Shown: piece by piece, positions 12,365-24,230 of the stretch
Layout: each line of letters starts with the position of its first letter
How positions within the stretch are numbered: position 1 is the first letter of the stretch
From: Cocos nucifera
Taxonomy: Eukaryota > Streptophyta > Magnoliopsida > Arecales > Arecaceae
Reading direction: 5' to 3'
Assembly: GCA_006176705.1 (NCBI GenBank)
Contig: QRFJ01005047.1
Span: 87,856 to 151,855 of the forward strand
DNA: 64,000 nt
Position numbers and translations under genes: made by a program
The notes under the pieces: generated by a model
Told to the model about the DNA's origin: nothing
What the model saw: only the letters and a program-made list of their open reading frames with translations
Database searches by the model: none

Positions 12365-12382
12365 TCCACAGCAATGGCGCCA
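12365..12382 (-). other. A1 primer-binding site, tRNA-Asp type
   Basis: On the minus strand TGGCGCCATTGCTGTGGA lies 6 bases inside the 5' LTR. It matches the complement of the plant tRNA-Asp 3' end at about 15 of 18 positions, the usual primer for Athila and Tat elements. Confidence 0.85.
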
Positions 12383-12388
12383 GAAACT

Positions 12389-14100
12389 TGATAAGATCAC
12401 GATGTTGTTGTTAAGATACCATGTTTATCCGTTTAAATCTAATTTTTTTCTTTTTAAATTAATTAAAAATTATAAAGAGAGTGGTGAGTTGGGTTGAATC
12501 CATCGAGAGGTAATGATTTAATTCTAAAATCTTTAATTTTTTTATTTTTTATTTTATTTAAAAGAAAAAAAAAAAGAGATTTTGAAAATTAAATTTAGAA
12601 AATAGATTTATAAATAAAAATATAATTTAAATTATGTAAAAATAAATTTGGTACTAAGATCCATTATTTAGATCTTAGTGGCTACTTGCAATAAAATTAA
12701 AGAGCAATAAAGAATAATTAATTTAAAGAGCTAAAATTGAAAAGAGTAATAAAGCTTTCTTTATTAAAATTAAAACTCAAATGCAGAACTTAAATACAAG
12801 AAATTAAAGAAAAGGAATAAAACACAAATGTAGAATTTAAATATAAGAAATTAAAGAAAGAGAGAAGAAAACTAGAAGGAGGTCACAGATCAGCGTAGGC
12901 GTAGAGATGGCATAGAATACTGGCTGTTCTTCTCAGCACTATAGCTTTGAAGCAATATTTAACCTTGAGCTTGGCTTTCATCCTGTACCTTGGCTTTTCT
13001 CTCACCAGATCTATTGATTTCTGGAGGCCTGGGGTTCTTTTTATAGAGCTAGAAGTGTTAGAGATTTTTTTCTTAAGGCAATGTGGGACTAAGAGCCTTT
13101 TTAATCATCAAAATATAAAGAAATCTGAGTAAAATTTGGATTAAAATAGCTTTGATATGAATCTAGTAAGTTTGGTGAAATCTAGCCATTCAATAGGAAT
13201 CCAACGGATAAAAAATTATCAAAATTGGATGCATGTTGGACCAGATCAGATCGGATTAAATTCTGGCCGTTGATCGCATGTTAATGGAGGATATCTTGCC
13301 GCTGATCGCATGTTGGGAGTCCTGATCATCATCGAGAGTGTTCTAGACCATTGGATCATTCCCTGGATCATGCGCTGCCATTGGATGGCAATCCGCATGA
13401 AGTCTGAGGCTGAATCAAATTCGAAAATATCCATAGTCATTTGATCTTGATCGCAAGCTACCATAGCCGTCTGATTGCACAATTACTATTCCCATGGACT
13501 GCGTGGACCTGCCGCACCACACATCATAGCCAATCAGTGCTCCTATTGCCGAGTGAAAAGACCAAAATATTTTGTGAGCCACGATAGATTTTCTATGAAC
13601 TCTTTAAGGGTCTAGGTCCACCACGTATCGCATCTTGATTCATTAGTTTCTGCTGAGCTGACGGTCTATGCCTGGATCGTGGACCGGCTAACGACTTTCG
13701 TGGCTGAGTCAGCTTGCATGGCTGGCTTGGCATATTGGCTTGTCGGCTTGGCTTGGCATGTTAGGACGCACCGACTGATATGGCATGGTGGCTGGAGCCG
13801 ACTGAGCCATATGTTATTTTTATTTAATTTTTTATTTATTTTATTTCTTTAGAAATTCATATCTTCTTTGTTTTAGCTTCATTGTGTGTGAAATTTATTT
13901 CGTTATGTTCAAAATAATAAGCTCTTTCCATTGATTATAAAATTCTTTTTTTTAATTTTTATTATTTTTTAATTAATTTTTAATTAATAAAAATATTAAT
14001 TTCTTAAAAATTATATACAAATTGATCATTAATTCTTAAAAATTGATATAAATTAATTAATAAATTAATATTATTATTGATGAATTTATGGTGTTTATCA
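12389..14100 (-). repeat. A1 5' LTR
   Basis: 1712 bases with TGATAAGATC at one end and GTTTATCA at the other. It differs from the 3' LTR by many substitutions and by an extra 111 bases at 13107-13217. The visible divergence means this is not a recent insertion. Confidence 0.9.
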
Positions 14101-14663
14101 TCTCTCAAACAGACAAAAAATAGTGTTCAGGTAAGATGCAGTCGAGCCAGCTCGACTTCTGACCGAGTCGGATCAGTAATGGTGAATAGAACTGGATGGG
14201 GTTTTCTGTGTGGTCTTGGATTGGGTTTAGTTTATAGGATCTTAACGCCTAGTTTGAGAGGTCATAAGAGGACTAACTCATGTATGGATTAGATTTAGAT
14301 TAGTGGGATGAAAGCATAGGAGACTTGAGTGTACATGGGTTCAGTAAGTGCTTTCATGTTTTGGATTAGCTAAGAGAGTTTTTGGTCGAGCCTAATGGCT
14401 TTGTATAAATACATAGACTGTATTAGGATTTCAAAGTGGATTGGAATGTAGATATTTCCTTCCTCAATCTCTCTTCTCTCTTCTCTCTAGCGTTATTGTC
14501 CTAGGGTTCTTGAAGAAGCACTAGTAAGGGGGGGCGCCTCTTTCAAGCCCTAAGAGGAAGGTGCCCCATCATAAATCTAGGTGGTGGATCGGTAGTTTGC
14601 TGTCCATAGAGAATGTCAAAAGTCTCTTATGGTCCATACTAAAGATCTTTGGTTTCAGCAACA
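14101..14663 (+). repeat. Probable LTR, right part, split by A1
   Basis: It holds a TATA-like TATAAATA at 14404-14411, a pyrimidine-rich tract at 14458-14490, and a CAACA end at 14659-14663 directly abutting a tRNA-Met primer site. These are the U3, R and U5 features of a short LTR. The left tip is probably at 2957. No partner LTR is visible. Confidence 0.5.
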
Positions 14664-14678
14664 TGGTATCAGATCGGT
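14664..14678 (+). other. Primer-binding site, tRNA-iMet type
   Basis: TGGTATCAGATCGGTGCC resembles the initiator-tRNA-Met complement TGGTATCAGAGC with a small insertion. It marks the start of the interior of the split element. Confidence 0.6.
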
Positions 14679-15269
14679 GCCATGGTTTTCAATAGATAAC
14701 TTATCGAGTATAGGTTATTGTGTGCCACATGCATTGGTTGTTCTCGTAACCAAGGAGTGTGGAACACTAGTGTAACATGCAAATAAAATGTAGGAGTATA
14801 TCTGCACTGAACATGACCAATCTGTGAAGCACTCTACTATCAAGCATAGCATGCAAAGGCTATAGATATAAATGTTCCTTCGATCTGAGATCACCATGGT
14901 AGCTTACAAGTAACTCACTATACTTTGATATCAGACTACCTGTATTTCTAATATAGTGATGGAAGATTTTTGAATGCAATCAAGTACTTACAAAGTCAGT
15001 GTGTGAATTATGGTGGTATTGACCACTCTAAAGAAATTGGAGAGAATGACTTACTGTGTTTCAATTGAGCAAAATCTAGGTCTGGATAATCCTTGTGAAG
15101 AGTTATGAGATTTATAAGGTTGAGATACAATATGGATGAATTGATTTGATAGTTAACTCTGAAGTCATCCTAAGCATTAAGGATTAAAGAAATGAAGTAT
15201 ATGGTAACCATAGGCTAGAGTTCTTGAATATTGTTTTACATACATTCGACCTATCCAGACATCAGGTAT
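14679..15269 (+). other. Interior of split LTR element, noncoding
   Basis: No protein similarity seen. By position it is the leader of the element whose LTR ends at 14663. It is cut off by insertion of A2 at 15270. Confidence 0.45.
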
Positions 15270-17008
15270 TGATAATATTCATAAATTTATGAATACAAGC
15301 ATTTAAATTATATATTAATTAATATTTATTAAAATAAATTAATACTTTTATTAATATTTTATAGAAAATAAGCTAACTAATGCGAGGAGCTCAATTTTCT
15401 AATTCAAATAAAATAAATTTGATGAAAATCGAAGCTAAAATAAAACAGATATGAAGGTCGGAAGATTTGAAAAAAAAACTGGCCGACTGAACCGATCCAG
15501 CAAACTCGGCCTGATTGCTGCATGAACCAACCCATCAACAATGTCGCATACTAGAGCCCATGCACAAAGCTAGCCCATGGCCCAGCTCTCTCGTTCAGCA
15601 GACGTCAGGGTGATGTCCTCTTTCCATGCGGTCTATGGTGGACAGTGTATAGCATGGTCGGCATGGACCCTTAAAGGGTCCACAAGAAATATCACATGGC
15701 TCATAGGGGCATCTTCATCATTTTATCCAGCAAGGTGGCTGCTGATTGGGCACGATCTTCATTACACCCGATCTTCACACAATTTATAGGTAGGTGAGAG
15801 TGGATTTGCACGATCATGTGGCTCTCAGCGATGCCAGTCAGGATCTGATGGTGGGGATTAATTCCCAGTTTGATCAAGATTTCTAGCATTTCTTCTACGC
15901 AATCCAGCAGCCCAAATTCACCCAATCGGGCATCCGATGGACCAAATTTGATCCAGGTATTGATCTCAAAGCTGAACAGAGGTTTTGATGATTTTTGAAG
16001 TGCCTGATCATAATCTGATGGCCAAAAAGCACCAAGCATGATGAACTTGAACCAAACATGAAATAGGACCTTGGAAAGGACACAAAACACCCTATTTTTC
16101 CTCTATTTAAACCTCCCTATGCCCTAAGCCCTGAGAGAGATCCTCTGCAGCAAATCCTTCTCCTCTCCCAGGAAATAGAGCCTCCTCCCTCTCTTTCTCT
16201 CTCTTCTCCTCCCTCTTTCTTCCTCTTTTCTTCTTCTTCCATCCTTCAACTAAGGAGCTTTTACGATGTCGGGATCGAGTAGATTGTCAACCATGCACGG
16301 CTAAGTAGCTAAATTCTAGAAGATTAAATGAAGTCTTCGATCATGGATTGTACTTTTCTTTTCTTAAATTTTTGTTATTGCTTTTTATGCAAACATGTAC
16401 TTCTACCTAGTTTTTAATGAAATTTATCCTTTTTGTGCATGAGATCTAGACTTTTTGACATGTTTATTCTTATTTAAAGATCTAAATAAATTATATTTAT
16501 TGAAATAGATTGTGACCAGTAGATACAGTCCATACTTAATTTAATAATTTATTTTTAAAAAAAATCATTAAAAGTCATGTTCTTAAATTTTAAGAATTAA
16601 AGTATTGAATAATTTATGATTTCATAGAAATGGATCATTATCAAGAGATATAATTCATGCTCTAAGAAAATAAATTATAACCATAACTAAATCCTTAAAA
16701 ATAACAAATTTTTGTATTAAAAAGAATTATCATAACCCTACTAAAGATGAATTAAAAATTTTAGAATACCTTTAATAAATTCTAAAACTCTAATTAATTA
16801 GGTATTTACTTTTTTATTTTAATTAACACTTTTTAATCTAATTATTTAAATTTTTAATCTAAAACTAAATTTAAAATTTTATTTTTAATTAAATTAAATA
16901 TGACTTAGCCTTCAATTCTTGAGAAAATCGATACCCAACTCATCACTATTCTAAATATTAAAATTAGATTTAATTTTTATTTGGTGCTATAACAACGAGC
17001 AGCAAATT
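15270..17008 (+). repeat. A2 5' LTR
   Basis: It starts TGATAATATTCATAAATTTAT, matching the reverse complement of the A1 LTR end. It also shares the block ATAAAATAAATTTGATG...GAAGCTAAAAT with A1 at about 15405-15445. A pyrimidine-rich, TTTAAACCTCC-containing stretch at 16100-16260 is a likely promoter and R region. The right end is imprecise because bases before the primer site appear deleted. Confidence 0.75.
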
Positions 17009-17010
17009 TT

Positions 17011-17028
17011 TAGCACCATTGTCAGAGA
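17011..17028 (+). other. A2 decayed primer-binding site, tRNA-Asp type
   Basis: TAGCACCATTGTCAGAGA differs from the tRNA-Asp complement at six of 18 positions. All six are G-to-A or C-to-T. Confidence 0.7.
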
Positions 17029-18074
17029 TTGTAGCATGGTTGCTCTAATTAATTAAAAATTAATTAAATAATTTAAAAATAAAGAAAATAATTTTTTTAT
17101 TGCTCTTTAATTTTATCTAGTTATTATTGTCTTTCATAATTGATTTATCCTTTCTATGGTTTAGACCAATTTATTGCTTTTTAAGACTTAATCACCCAAA
17201 TTTTCTTTCTTTTGCAAAACCAAATGAATAAAAAATCTAAAACATATCTATAAAAGGATAAAACCATGCACCCTTAAAAAATCGTCGGCATCTCATAATA
17301 CTTAATTAATTTAGTATAATCAAACATATAAAATAAAATTAATTTTTAACATGCTTGGACATCCTATTTCATTTACATTGCATATCCATAATATACTTTA
17401 AAAGAATAACCCATTAAATAAAATAAGATAGGGATTTGATCATCCTTTCTTAGCCTACAAATCACCACCCGTCATATTGCATTGACCTAGATCTTAACTT
17501 AAAACCAATTAAACATTGGCACAAGGATATTCAAGCCCATTAGGACAAGAAAGCCCTAGAGTTGTACCTGATTTGAATTGGTTAATTACTCGGTGTCTAA
17601 GGCAAGTGGTTCAAAGATTATGATTTTTAATTGATTTCATTGTCTGGCCTGGTCAACCCAGTTGGTGTCTAAGAAATGCAACAAGTAGGAAATCTTCAAT
17701 ATCTTATACTTATCTGACCAAATCAGTTAGCCAATTTTGAGCTTGGAGTGCTCAAAGATGATCTTGGAATAGTTAGGAGCTATCTAGATCTAGGTTAACC
17801 CTAGGATAGAGAGTCCATGTTTGCTTAACTTGATTATAATTAACATTAAATTCAAACCTAATTAAAGTACTCTTCTCTCTTTCATCTCTAGATTTAGGAC
17901 TCCTTAGGACTCACCTTCAAAACCCTCTTCTTTCTTTTCTCTCATCTCTCTAAAAACTTAATATATATAATTAAAAAAAATTATTACAAAACAATAATTT
18001 GGAAAAGAAAATCTGGTCGATTAGTAAAAATAGATCCAAATCCTATCCTAATCTAAGAAATTTTTGAGTCCATA
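17029..18074 (+). other. A2 untranslated leader
   Basis: AT-rich and without coding signal. It contains two GGTGTCTAAG words at about 17592 and 17664 with flanking blocks shared with the A1 and copia leaders. Confidence 0.6.
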
Positions 18075-19690
18075 ATGAGTGAGATAGATCAAGAACCTCA
18101 AACCCTAAAAGACTTCTACTATCCAACTGAGTTAGCTCAACCATCTTGTATCTAATTACCTCAGACCAATGCAACCAATTTTGAAATTAAATCTCAAATC
18201 ATCAACATGCTTCCTAATTTCATAGGGATTGAGGATGCATATATTTTTATTAGAGAATTTGAGGAAGTATGTGATACTATGAGGATACACCAACTCTTAG
18301 AAGATGCTATTAAACTTAGGCTGATTAATTTTGCCCTCAAGAAAAATATAAAAAAATGGCTATATGGTCTACCCAACCACTTGATCACAACATGGGATAG
18401 CTTTATAAAAGTATTTTTGAGGAAGTTCTTCCAACATCACAAAATGACCAAGTTAAGAAATAAAATTAATCAATTTTATCAATTAGGTGGAGAGTCTTTC
18501 TGGAAGTACTTAGACTAATTTAAGAAACTCTTTAGTCAATGCCCACACCATGGAATAAAAACATAGAGGTTACGCCAAATTATTTATGAAGGTCTAGACT
18601 CAAGTTCTAGGATTATGCTAGAATCAATGTGCTAGGGCCAATTCAAGCTCAAGGAACCTAATGAGGCCTGATAATTTTTAGAAGATCTAGTAGAAAAGAG
18701 TCTACGGTAGAAAGCAACTAGGAAACCTATTCTAGGAAGAGGTGGTATACATCAAGTCCTAACAACCCTAGTTATAGAAGCCAAAATAGCTACTTTACAA
18801 TGAAGATTAAAGGCCTTAGAATTATAGAGACCAATCAATGTAAACCAAGTATCTGTACCCATGTGTAATGGTTGCAGTGCTCCAGACCATGTCATAGAGG
18901 AATATCCCTTCCTGATAAAATAAATAGAAAATGAGATTTCATAGGTTAATGCAGCATATCAAAGACCAAATAATCATTCCTATGCATCCACTTATAACCT
19001 AGGATGCAGAAACCATCCTAATTTTTCATAGTCATAAGGTCCAAATGTAGGCAGTCCTAGCTTCAATCAATCAAACACAAAGTCTAACCCTACAACAAAT
19101 AACCACCAGGCTTTAACAATAATGAAAAAAAATTAGACTCTTTAGAAAAAATTATAGAAATCCTGACAAAATCAACCACTGATAATGTGACTACCCTTAA
19201 TACTTTTATGCAAGCCATTAATCAATTACTAACAGCAAACACACAAGTAATTGCTCATTTAGAAATGCAATTAGGATGGTTAGCTAATACTGTGAGTGAA
19301 AGAGAAAAGGGTAGATTGCCAAGTCAACCTAAGGCTAACCCTAGAACCCAAAACAACTAGAAATCTCAGCAAGGAGCTCAGATTAATCAACTAAATGCTA
19401 TCCATACATTAAGATCTGGAAAACAAATAGACAACCATGTGGGTACATCTAAAGCACTAGAAGAAGAAATAAAAGATCCACTATCTGAACCAATACCTGA
19501 AGAATCTAAAGAAATAGAACCTGATTCGCCAGTAGAGCCTGCATCAGAATTAGTTGGACCAATACCCAAGATTATAGCACTCTTTCCTAATAGATTAAAG
19601 TCCAACCGAAACTCTACTCAACTAGATAAAATCCTAGAAGTCTTTAAACAAGTTAAAGTAAATATTCCTTTATTAGATATGATCCAATAA
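18075..19690 (+). pseudogene. A2 Gag, decayed
   Basis: The ATG at 18075 opens a frame with the Athila gag N-terminus. A TAA near 18153 interrupts it, and 103 open codons from 18207 follow. These hold LPNFIGIEDAYIFIREFEE and KKWLYGLPNHLITTWDSF, the core of the gag domain. Another stop falls at 18518. The zinc knuckle at 18864-18905 reads CNGCSAPDHVIEEY, with the last Cys changed to Tyr (TGT to TAT). The C-terminal acidic linker is open at 19439-19690 (83 codons) and ends in the VNIPLLDMIQ block that precedes the protease. It encoded the particle protein but cannot now. Confidence 0.85.
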
Positions 19691-20400
19691 GTTTTGTCAT
19701 ATGCTAAATTTTTTAAGGACTTATGTACTAGGATAAAGACCACCAATATTACCTAGAAAAGCCTTCTTGGCAGCTAGTATGAGTTCATACCTATTAAATT
19801 ACGTGCCAGTTAAATACAAAGATCCAGGATCTCCCACTATTTCTTACATCATAGGAAAAACTCTCATTAATAAGACTTAGTGGCGAGCATCAATATACTA
19901 TCTTACTTAGTTTATAAAAAGTTAGAGTTAGGAGAATTAAAGCCTATAGGAATGACTTTACAATTAGCAGTTCGATCTTTGAAAGTACCAAGAGGAATAG
20001 TAGAGGATGTATTAATTAAGGTTGGTAATTTCATCTACCCAGTAGACTTTGTGATTTTAGAAACTGAACCTTTAATAAATCAAAATGGCCATATCCCAGT
20101 TATACTAGGTAAACCATTTCTAGCCACAACCAATGGCTAAATCAACTATCAAAATGATCTAATCAAACTTTCTTTTGGTAATATGACCATAGATCTGAAT
20201 ATTTTTAACCTGTCTAAAATAAATCAAGTAAGTGACTTCAACTTGATACACGATAATGTTTATGAATCCATTGACCTAAGTGATGAAAAATCTGACATGG
20301 AACTATAGGCGAATCAAAACTATGAAGAATTTGAAGAGGTCAATGATTTAGCTATAGTCAATATGAAACATAGTTGGGAACCTCCAATTGAACCATTATC
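19691..20400 (+). pseudogene. A2 protease region, decayed
   Basis: The active-site motif at about 19877-19895 reads DLVASIN instead of DLGASVN, so the Gly after the catalytic Asp pair is lost. Downstream, VDFVILE and ILGKPFLATTNG are conserved (open 19880-20140). Stops lie on both sides. Confidence 0.8.
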
Positions 20401-21400
20401 TGGATGATTAGTGGAGGAAACACCCAAACTAAAATTAACAATACTCCCTAAACACCTAAAATATGCATACCTAGGTCCATTAGAAATCTTGCTAGTAATT
20501 ATTTCAGCAAACCAAGATCCTATACAAGAGGGAGAATTATTAACTATCTTTAAGAAAAATAAAGAAGCATTAGGATGGACCATGGCTGATTTAAAGGAGA
20601 TTAGTTCCTCAATTATTTAACATAAAATTTATCTATTAGAGGATGCTAAGCCAAAATGAGATCCCCAAAGGAGACTTAACCTAGCCATGAAAGAAGTTAT
20701 AAAGAAAAAAATAATAAAACTCTTTGACAATGGAATAATATATCCCATCTCAAATAGTTCATGGGTAAGCCTAGTACAAGTGGTATGCAAGAAGTCAGGA
20801 GTTACTATAATTCTAAATGATAATAATGAAGTGGTCCCAATAGGAGTTCAAATTGGATAGAGGGTCTGCATCAATTATAAAAAATTAAATATAGCTGCCC
20901 GAAAGGACCATTTTTCTCTATCCTTCATAGACCAAATGTTAGAATAACTTGCAGGACACGACATTTACTATTTTTTGGATGTATATTTAGGATACAACTA
21001 AATTTCTATAGCCCCTGAGGATCAAGAAAAGACTACCTTTACCTATCCATATGGAACCTTTGCCTACAGACATATGTCCTTTGGGTTATGTAATGCACCA
21101 GCTACTTTTCAAAGATGCATGACTAGCATTTTTTAGACATGGTAGAAAGGTTGCTTGAAATTTTTATGCATAATTTTTTGATCTTTTGATCTACCTTCTC
21201 TAAATATCTACATCATCTCAAACTAGTTTTAGAAAGATGTCCAGAGAAGCATCTAGTGTTAAATTAGAAAAAATATCAATTTATGGTTAAGGAAGATATA
21301 GTCCTTGGTCATGTAATTTCAAAATGAGGTATAGAAGTAGATAAAACTAAGGTAGTTTTAATTGAAAACCTTCCACCATCAAAATCAACAAAAGAAATTC
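20401..21400 (+). pseudogene. A2 reverse transcriptase, decayed
   Basis: Recognisable blocks in order: ALGWTMADLKEIS (open 20411-20620), GIIYPISNSSWVS, FLDVYLGYN, SIAPEDQEKTTFT and FGLCNAPATFQRCM (to about 21120). The active-site region near 21160-21180 reads FMHNF where the family has FMDDF, so both catalytic Asp residues are gone. Several stops and at least one frameshift are present. Confidence 0.85.
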
Positions 21401-22180
21401 GCTCTTTTCTTGGACATGTTGGTTTCTATAGGTGATTTATCAAGAATTTTAGCAAAATAGCTCAACCATTAACTAACCTATTAGCCAAAGATATCAAATT
21501 TGACTTCACGCCTGAATGTCTCGAGTCATTTAAAATTTTTTTAAAAAAATTAACTTCGGTCCCAATTATTCATCCATTTATATGGACTCAATCTTTTGAG
21601 CTTATGTGCAATACATCTGAACATGCCATAGAAGCTGTCCTAGGTCAAAAGATAGATAAGCTATCTCGAGTAATCTATTACACTAGCAAAACTTTAAATG
21701 AAGCACAGCTTAATTAGTCAACCACTAAAAAAAAATTTTATTTATGATATTTGCATTAGAAAAATTTAGGTCCTATTTAGTGGGATCTCATGTAATTATC
21801 TACACTGATCACTCAGCTATTAGGCACCTTCTCTAAAAGAAAGATGCTACGACAAGTCTAATCAGATAAATCCTATTTTTGCAAGAATTTGACCTAGAGA
21901 TCAGAGATAAGAAGGTATTGAATATATAGTGGCAGATCATTTATCCCATCTAGCAATCACACAAACTAAGAAAATACCTATTAATTAGTCCTTCCCTAAT
22001 GAACAATTACTGTTAGTAACATCTGAACCATGGTATGTTGACATAGTAAATTTCTTAGCCATCGATCAAATTCCTATGTACTGGACCACTCAGGACAAGA
22101 ACAAATTTTTCTCTCAAGTAAAGTATTTTATTTAAAATAATTCATATTTATTTAAATAATATCCTAACCAAACCATAAGA
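21401..22180 (+). pseudogene. A2 RNase H, decayed
   Basis: Blocks such as FLGHVGFYR, the YTSKTLNEAQ strand (about 21680) and YTDHSAIR (about 21800) identify the RT end and RNase H. Stops and frame changes interrupt it. The stretch 21960-22180 is the degenerate spacer before integrase. Confidence 0.75.
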
Positions 22181-22973
22181 AGATGTATCCTAGATAATGA
22201 AGTTAGGAGCACTTTATCTTTTTGCCATGACCAAGCCTGTGGTTATTATTTTTGAGCTACAAAGACTACGGCTAAAGTGCTCCAATATGGATTCTATTGG
22301 CCTAACCTATTTAGAGATGCTCATGAATACTATAAAAATTATGTTAGGTGCCAACAAATAGGTCAGATTATGAAGAAAGATATGATGCCTATGAATCCAA
22401 TTTTAATTGTACAGATTTTTGACGTATGTGGAATAGACTTTATGGGACCATTTCCAAAATCTTTTGGGGAATGAATATATCTTAGTAGCTGTTGACTATG
22501 TATCCAAGTGGATAGAGGTAGTGCCATGCAAGACCAATGGTAGTAGAATTATCATAAAATTTCTAAAAAAAAATCCTCTCCTGATTTGGTACCTCTAAAG
22601 CTATTATCTATAATTATGGAAAATACTTCTGCAATCAATCTTTTGCATCACCAATGAAGAAGTATAATATTATCCACAAGCTGGCTACATCCTATCATCC
22701 ACAAACAAGTGGGTAAATTGAAGTTTTCAATCATCAAATCAAGTTGATCTTAGAAAAGATTGTAAGCATCAATAGGAAAGACTGGTCTTTAAAATTAATA
22801 AATGCACTTTGGGCATATCGCACAGCTTTCAAGATCAACTTAAGAATGTCTCCATATAGGTTTATATTTGGCAAAGCAAGTCACTTGCCAGTAGAACTAG
22901 AACATAGGGCAATGTGGGCTATTAAACAATTGAACATGGATTTGGATGTAGCTCGAGATCTGAGAAAATTATA
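22181..22973 (+). pseudogene. A2 integrase, truncated by T1
   Basis: A zinc-binding N-terminus (CHDQACG, then CQQIGQ in 22277-22474) leads to the catalytic-core start DVCGIDFMGPFP at about 22420. A later open stretch from 22744 carries DWSLKLINALWAYRTAFK and GKASHLPVELEHRAMWAIK. Homology stops at 22973, exactly where the Tat LTR begins. The apparent open frame that continues into 23058 is therefore a chimera with the LTR. Confidence 0.85.
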
Positions 22974-24213
22974 TGTTGGTGCAGAATCTAGTCGACACCA
23001 AAACTGGCTAGAGCTGGAGAAGTCGAGGTTGCCATCAGGACTTGCGAAAGAAGTCTAAATTGGAGAAGGGGTGGTTCCAGCAGGATCCTCCGATGGTCAA
23101 GTCAGCTCTTCCGGCCAACAGAAATAGAATGCTCAACAGAGAAAGTATCAAAGTTTTGAGAAGAAGAATGAGAGCTTGGAGAAAATATATCTGGAGGATC
23201 TCTTTTATAAATGAAGCCTATAACAAACTGATAGTGACAGCTACAACCGCCTGGTAGTGGATCATTCAGGGCCACGTAAAGTTTGTTATGAAGAGTAGTG
23301 TCTGCTATCATGATTTATCTATTATCGTGACATGCAGGTGGTTGAGATTTAATTATTAAAGTTTGGAGGAGGTAGGCACTAGCGGCGAAGAGCTTTAAGT
23401 TTTATCAATTCCAGAGGAGTTTGAACTCCTTCAGGATCGTTTGTGTGTAAGTGCATTCATACTGTATAGATTACTGGATCCACATAGGCATGAAGGCTCT
23501 CTCAAGTGACTGCATGGAGTTCGGCCAAAAGAGGTTTGGAAGGAGTCGGACTGATGGGGAAGTCCAATTGAGGGTGAAGTTTGGATGGAGTCTAACTGAT
23601 GGAGAAGTCCTATTGAAGGAGAAGTTTGGAAGACTTGCAATTAGAGAAATCAGCTGAAAGGAGCCTATCTATGATGGAGAACTCTGGTTGAAGGAGAAGT
23701 TTGAAAGACTTACGATTAGGAAAGGTTAGCTGAAAGAAGCCCGCCTGTGATGGAGAAGTTCGATTGAAGTAAAAGTTTGGTTGAAGAAGAAGTTCAAAAG
23801 ACTTGCGATCGGGGAAGGTCAGCTGAAAGGATCCTACCTATGATGGAGAAGTCCGGTTGAAGAAGAAGTTTGGAAGACTTGCAATCGACTGAAAGGAGCC
23901 TACCTATGATGGAGAAGTTCGACTGAAGGAGAAGTTTGGAAGACTTATGATCGGAGAAGGTAGGCTAAAAAGAGCCTACCCATGATGGAGAAGTCTGGCT
24001 GAAGGAGAAGTTTAGAAGACTTACGATCGGGGAGAGCTGATTACCTAGGGTGGAGGAGCTTGGCCACCCCCGCCATTCAAGCTCATCTGGGTGAGGTCTG
24101 GAGGGATCTTACAAATTTGATCAAGGGTCAATCTTTGTCATTACTACCGAACAAGATCATTCAGCTATTAAATATCCAACAGAACTTCGACAAGACTGGG
24201 TTCACCCCCAACA
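22974..24213 (-). repeat. T1 3' LTR
   Basis: 1240 bases bounded by TGTTGG and CCAACA, a perfect 6-base terminal inverted repeat. The left end coincides with the loss of A2 homology and the right end abuts the purine tract. A 75-bp tandem array lies inside it. The apparent ORFs in it are not genes. Confidence 0.8.
23560..24050. repeat. 75-bp tandem array in T1 LTR
   Basis: The word GGAAGACTT (with variants) recurs at about 23632, 23707, 23800, 23876, 23942 and 24018. Spacing is mostly 75-76 bases, with one copy expanded to 93 and one shrunk to 66. Each unit also has GCTGAAAGGAGCC and ATGATGGAGAAGT blocks. Confidence 0.9.
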
Positions 24214-24230
24214 ATAGTCCCCCCACTCTC
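24214..24230 (-). other. T1 polypurine tract
   Basis: On the minus strand GAGTGGGGGGACTA directly precedes the LTR start TGTTGGGGGTG. This fixes the LTR boundary and the orientation of T1. Confidence 0.75.

Larger units (their letters stand above)
3013..14100 (-). mobile_element. Athila-like Ty3/gypsy element A1
   Basis: Complete in outline: two LTRs with TGATAA...TTATCA ends, a tRNA-Asp-type primer site inside the right LTR, a purine tract inside the left LTR, and gag, protease, reverse transcriptase, RNase H and integrase in that order on the minus strand. Flanking pentamers are CCTCT (3008-3012) and TCTCT (14101-14105), a target duplication with one mismatch. The gag domain and the DLGAS protease motif match the Athila clade. 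There is no envelope-like ORF. Frameshifts and a stop in the reverse-transcriptase region make it inactive as it stands. Confidence 0.9.
15270..22973 (+). mobile_element. Athila-like Ty3/gypsy element A2, 5' part
   Basis: Plus-strand element with a 5' LTR, a decayed tRNA-Asp primer site, a leader, and gag-protease-RT-RNase H-integrase in order. It is interrupted at 22974 by the LTR of a Tat-like element, so the integrase end and the 3' LTR are not in view. Dozens of stops are present. Many are TGG to TAG/TGA or CAG/CGA to TAG/TGA, as expected of methylated-cytosine decay. It is the oldest well-recognised element of the nest. It is related to A1 but clearly a different copy or subfamily. Confidence 0.85.

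Noticed and set aside
15577..16090. Overlapping frames of 60-129 codons on both strands
   Set aside because: They lie inside the A2 LTR, which aligns in part with the A1 LTRs. No protein similarity was seen.
22744..23058. A 104-codon frame that seems to extend A2 integrase with a new C-terminus
   Set aside because: The frame runs across the T1 LTR boundary at 22974. The tail is LTR sequence, not a fused domain.
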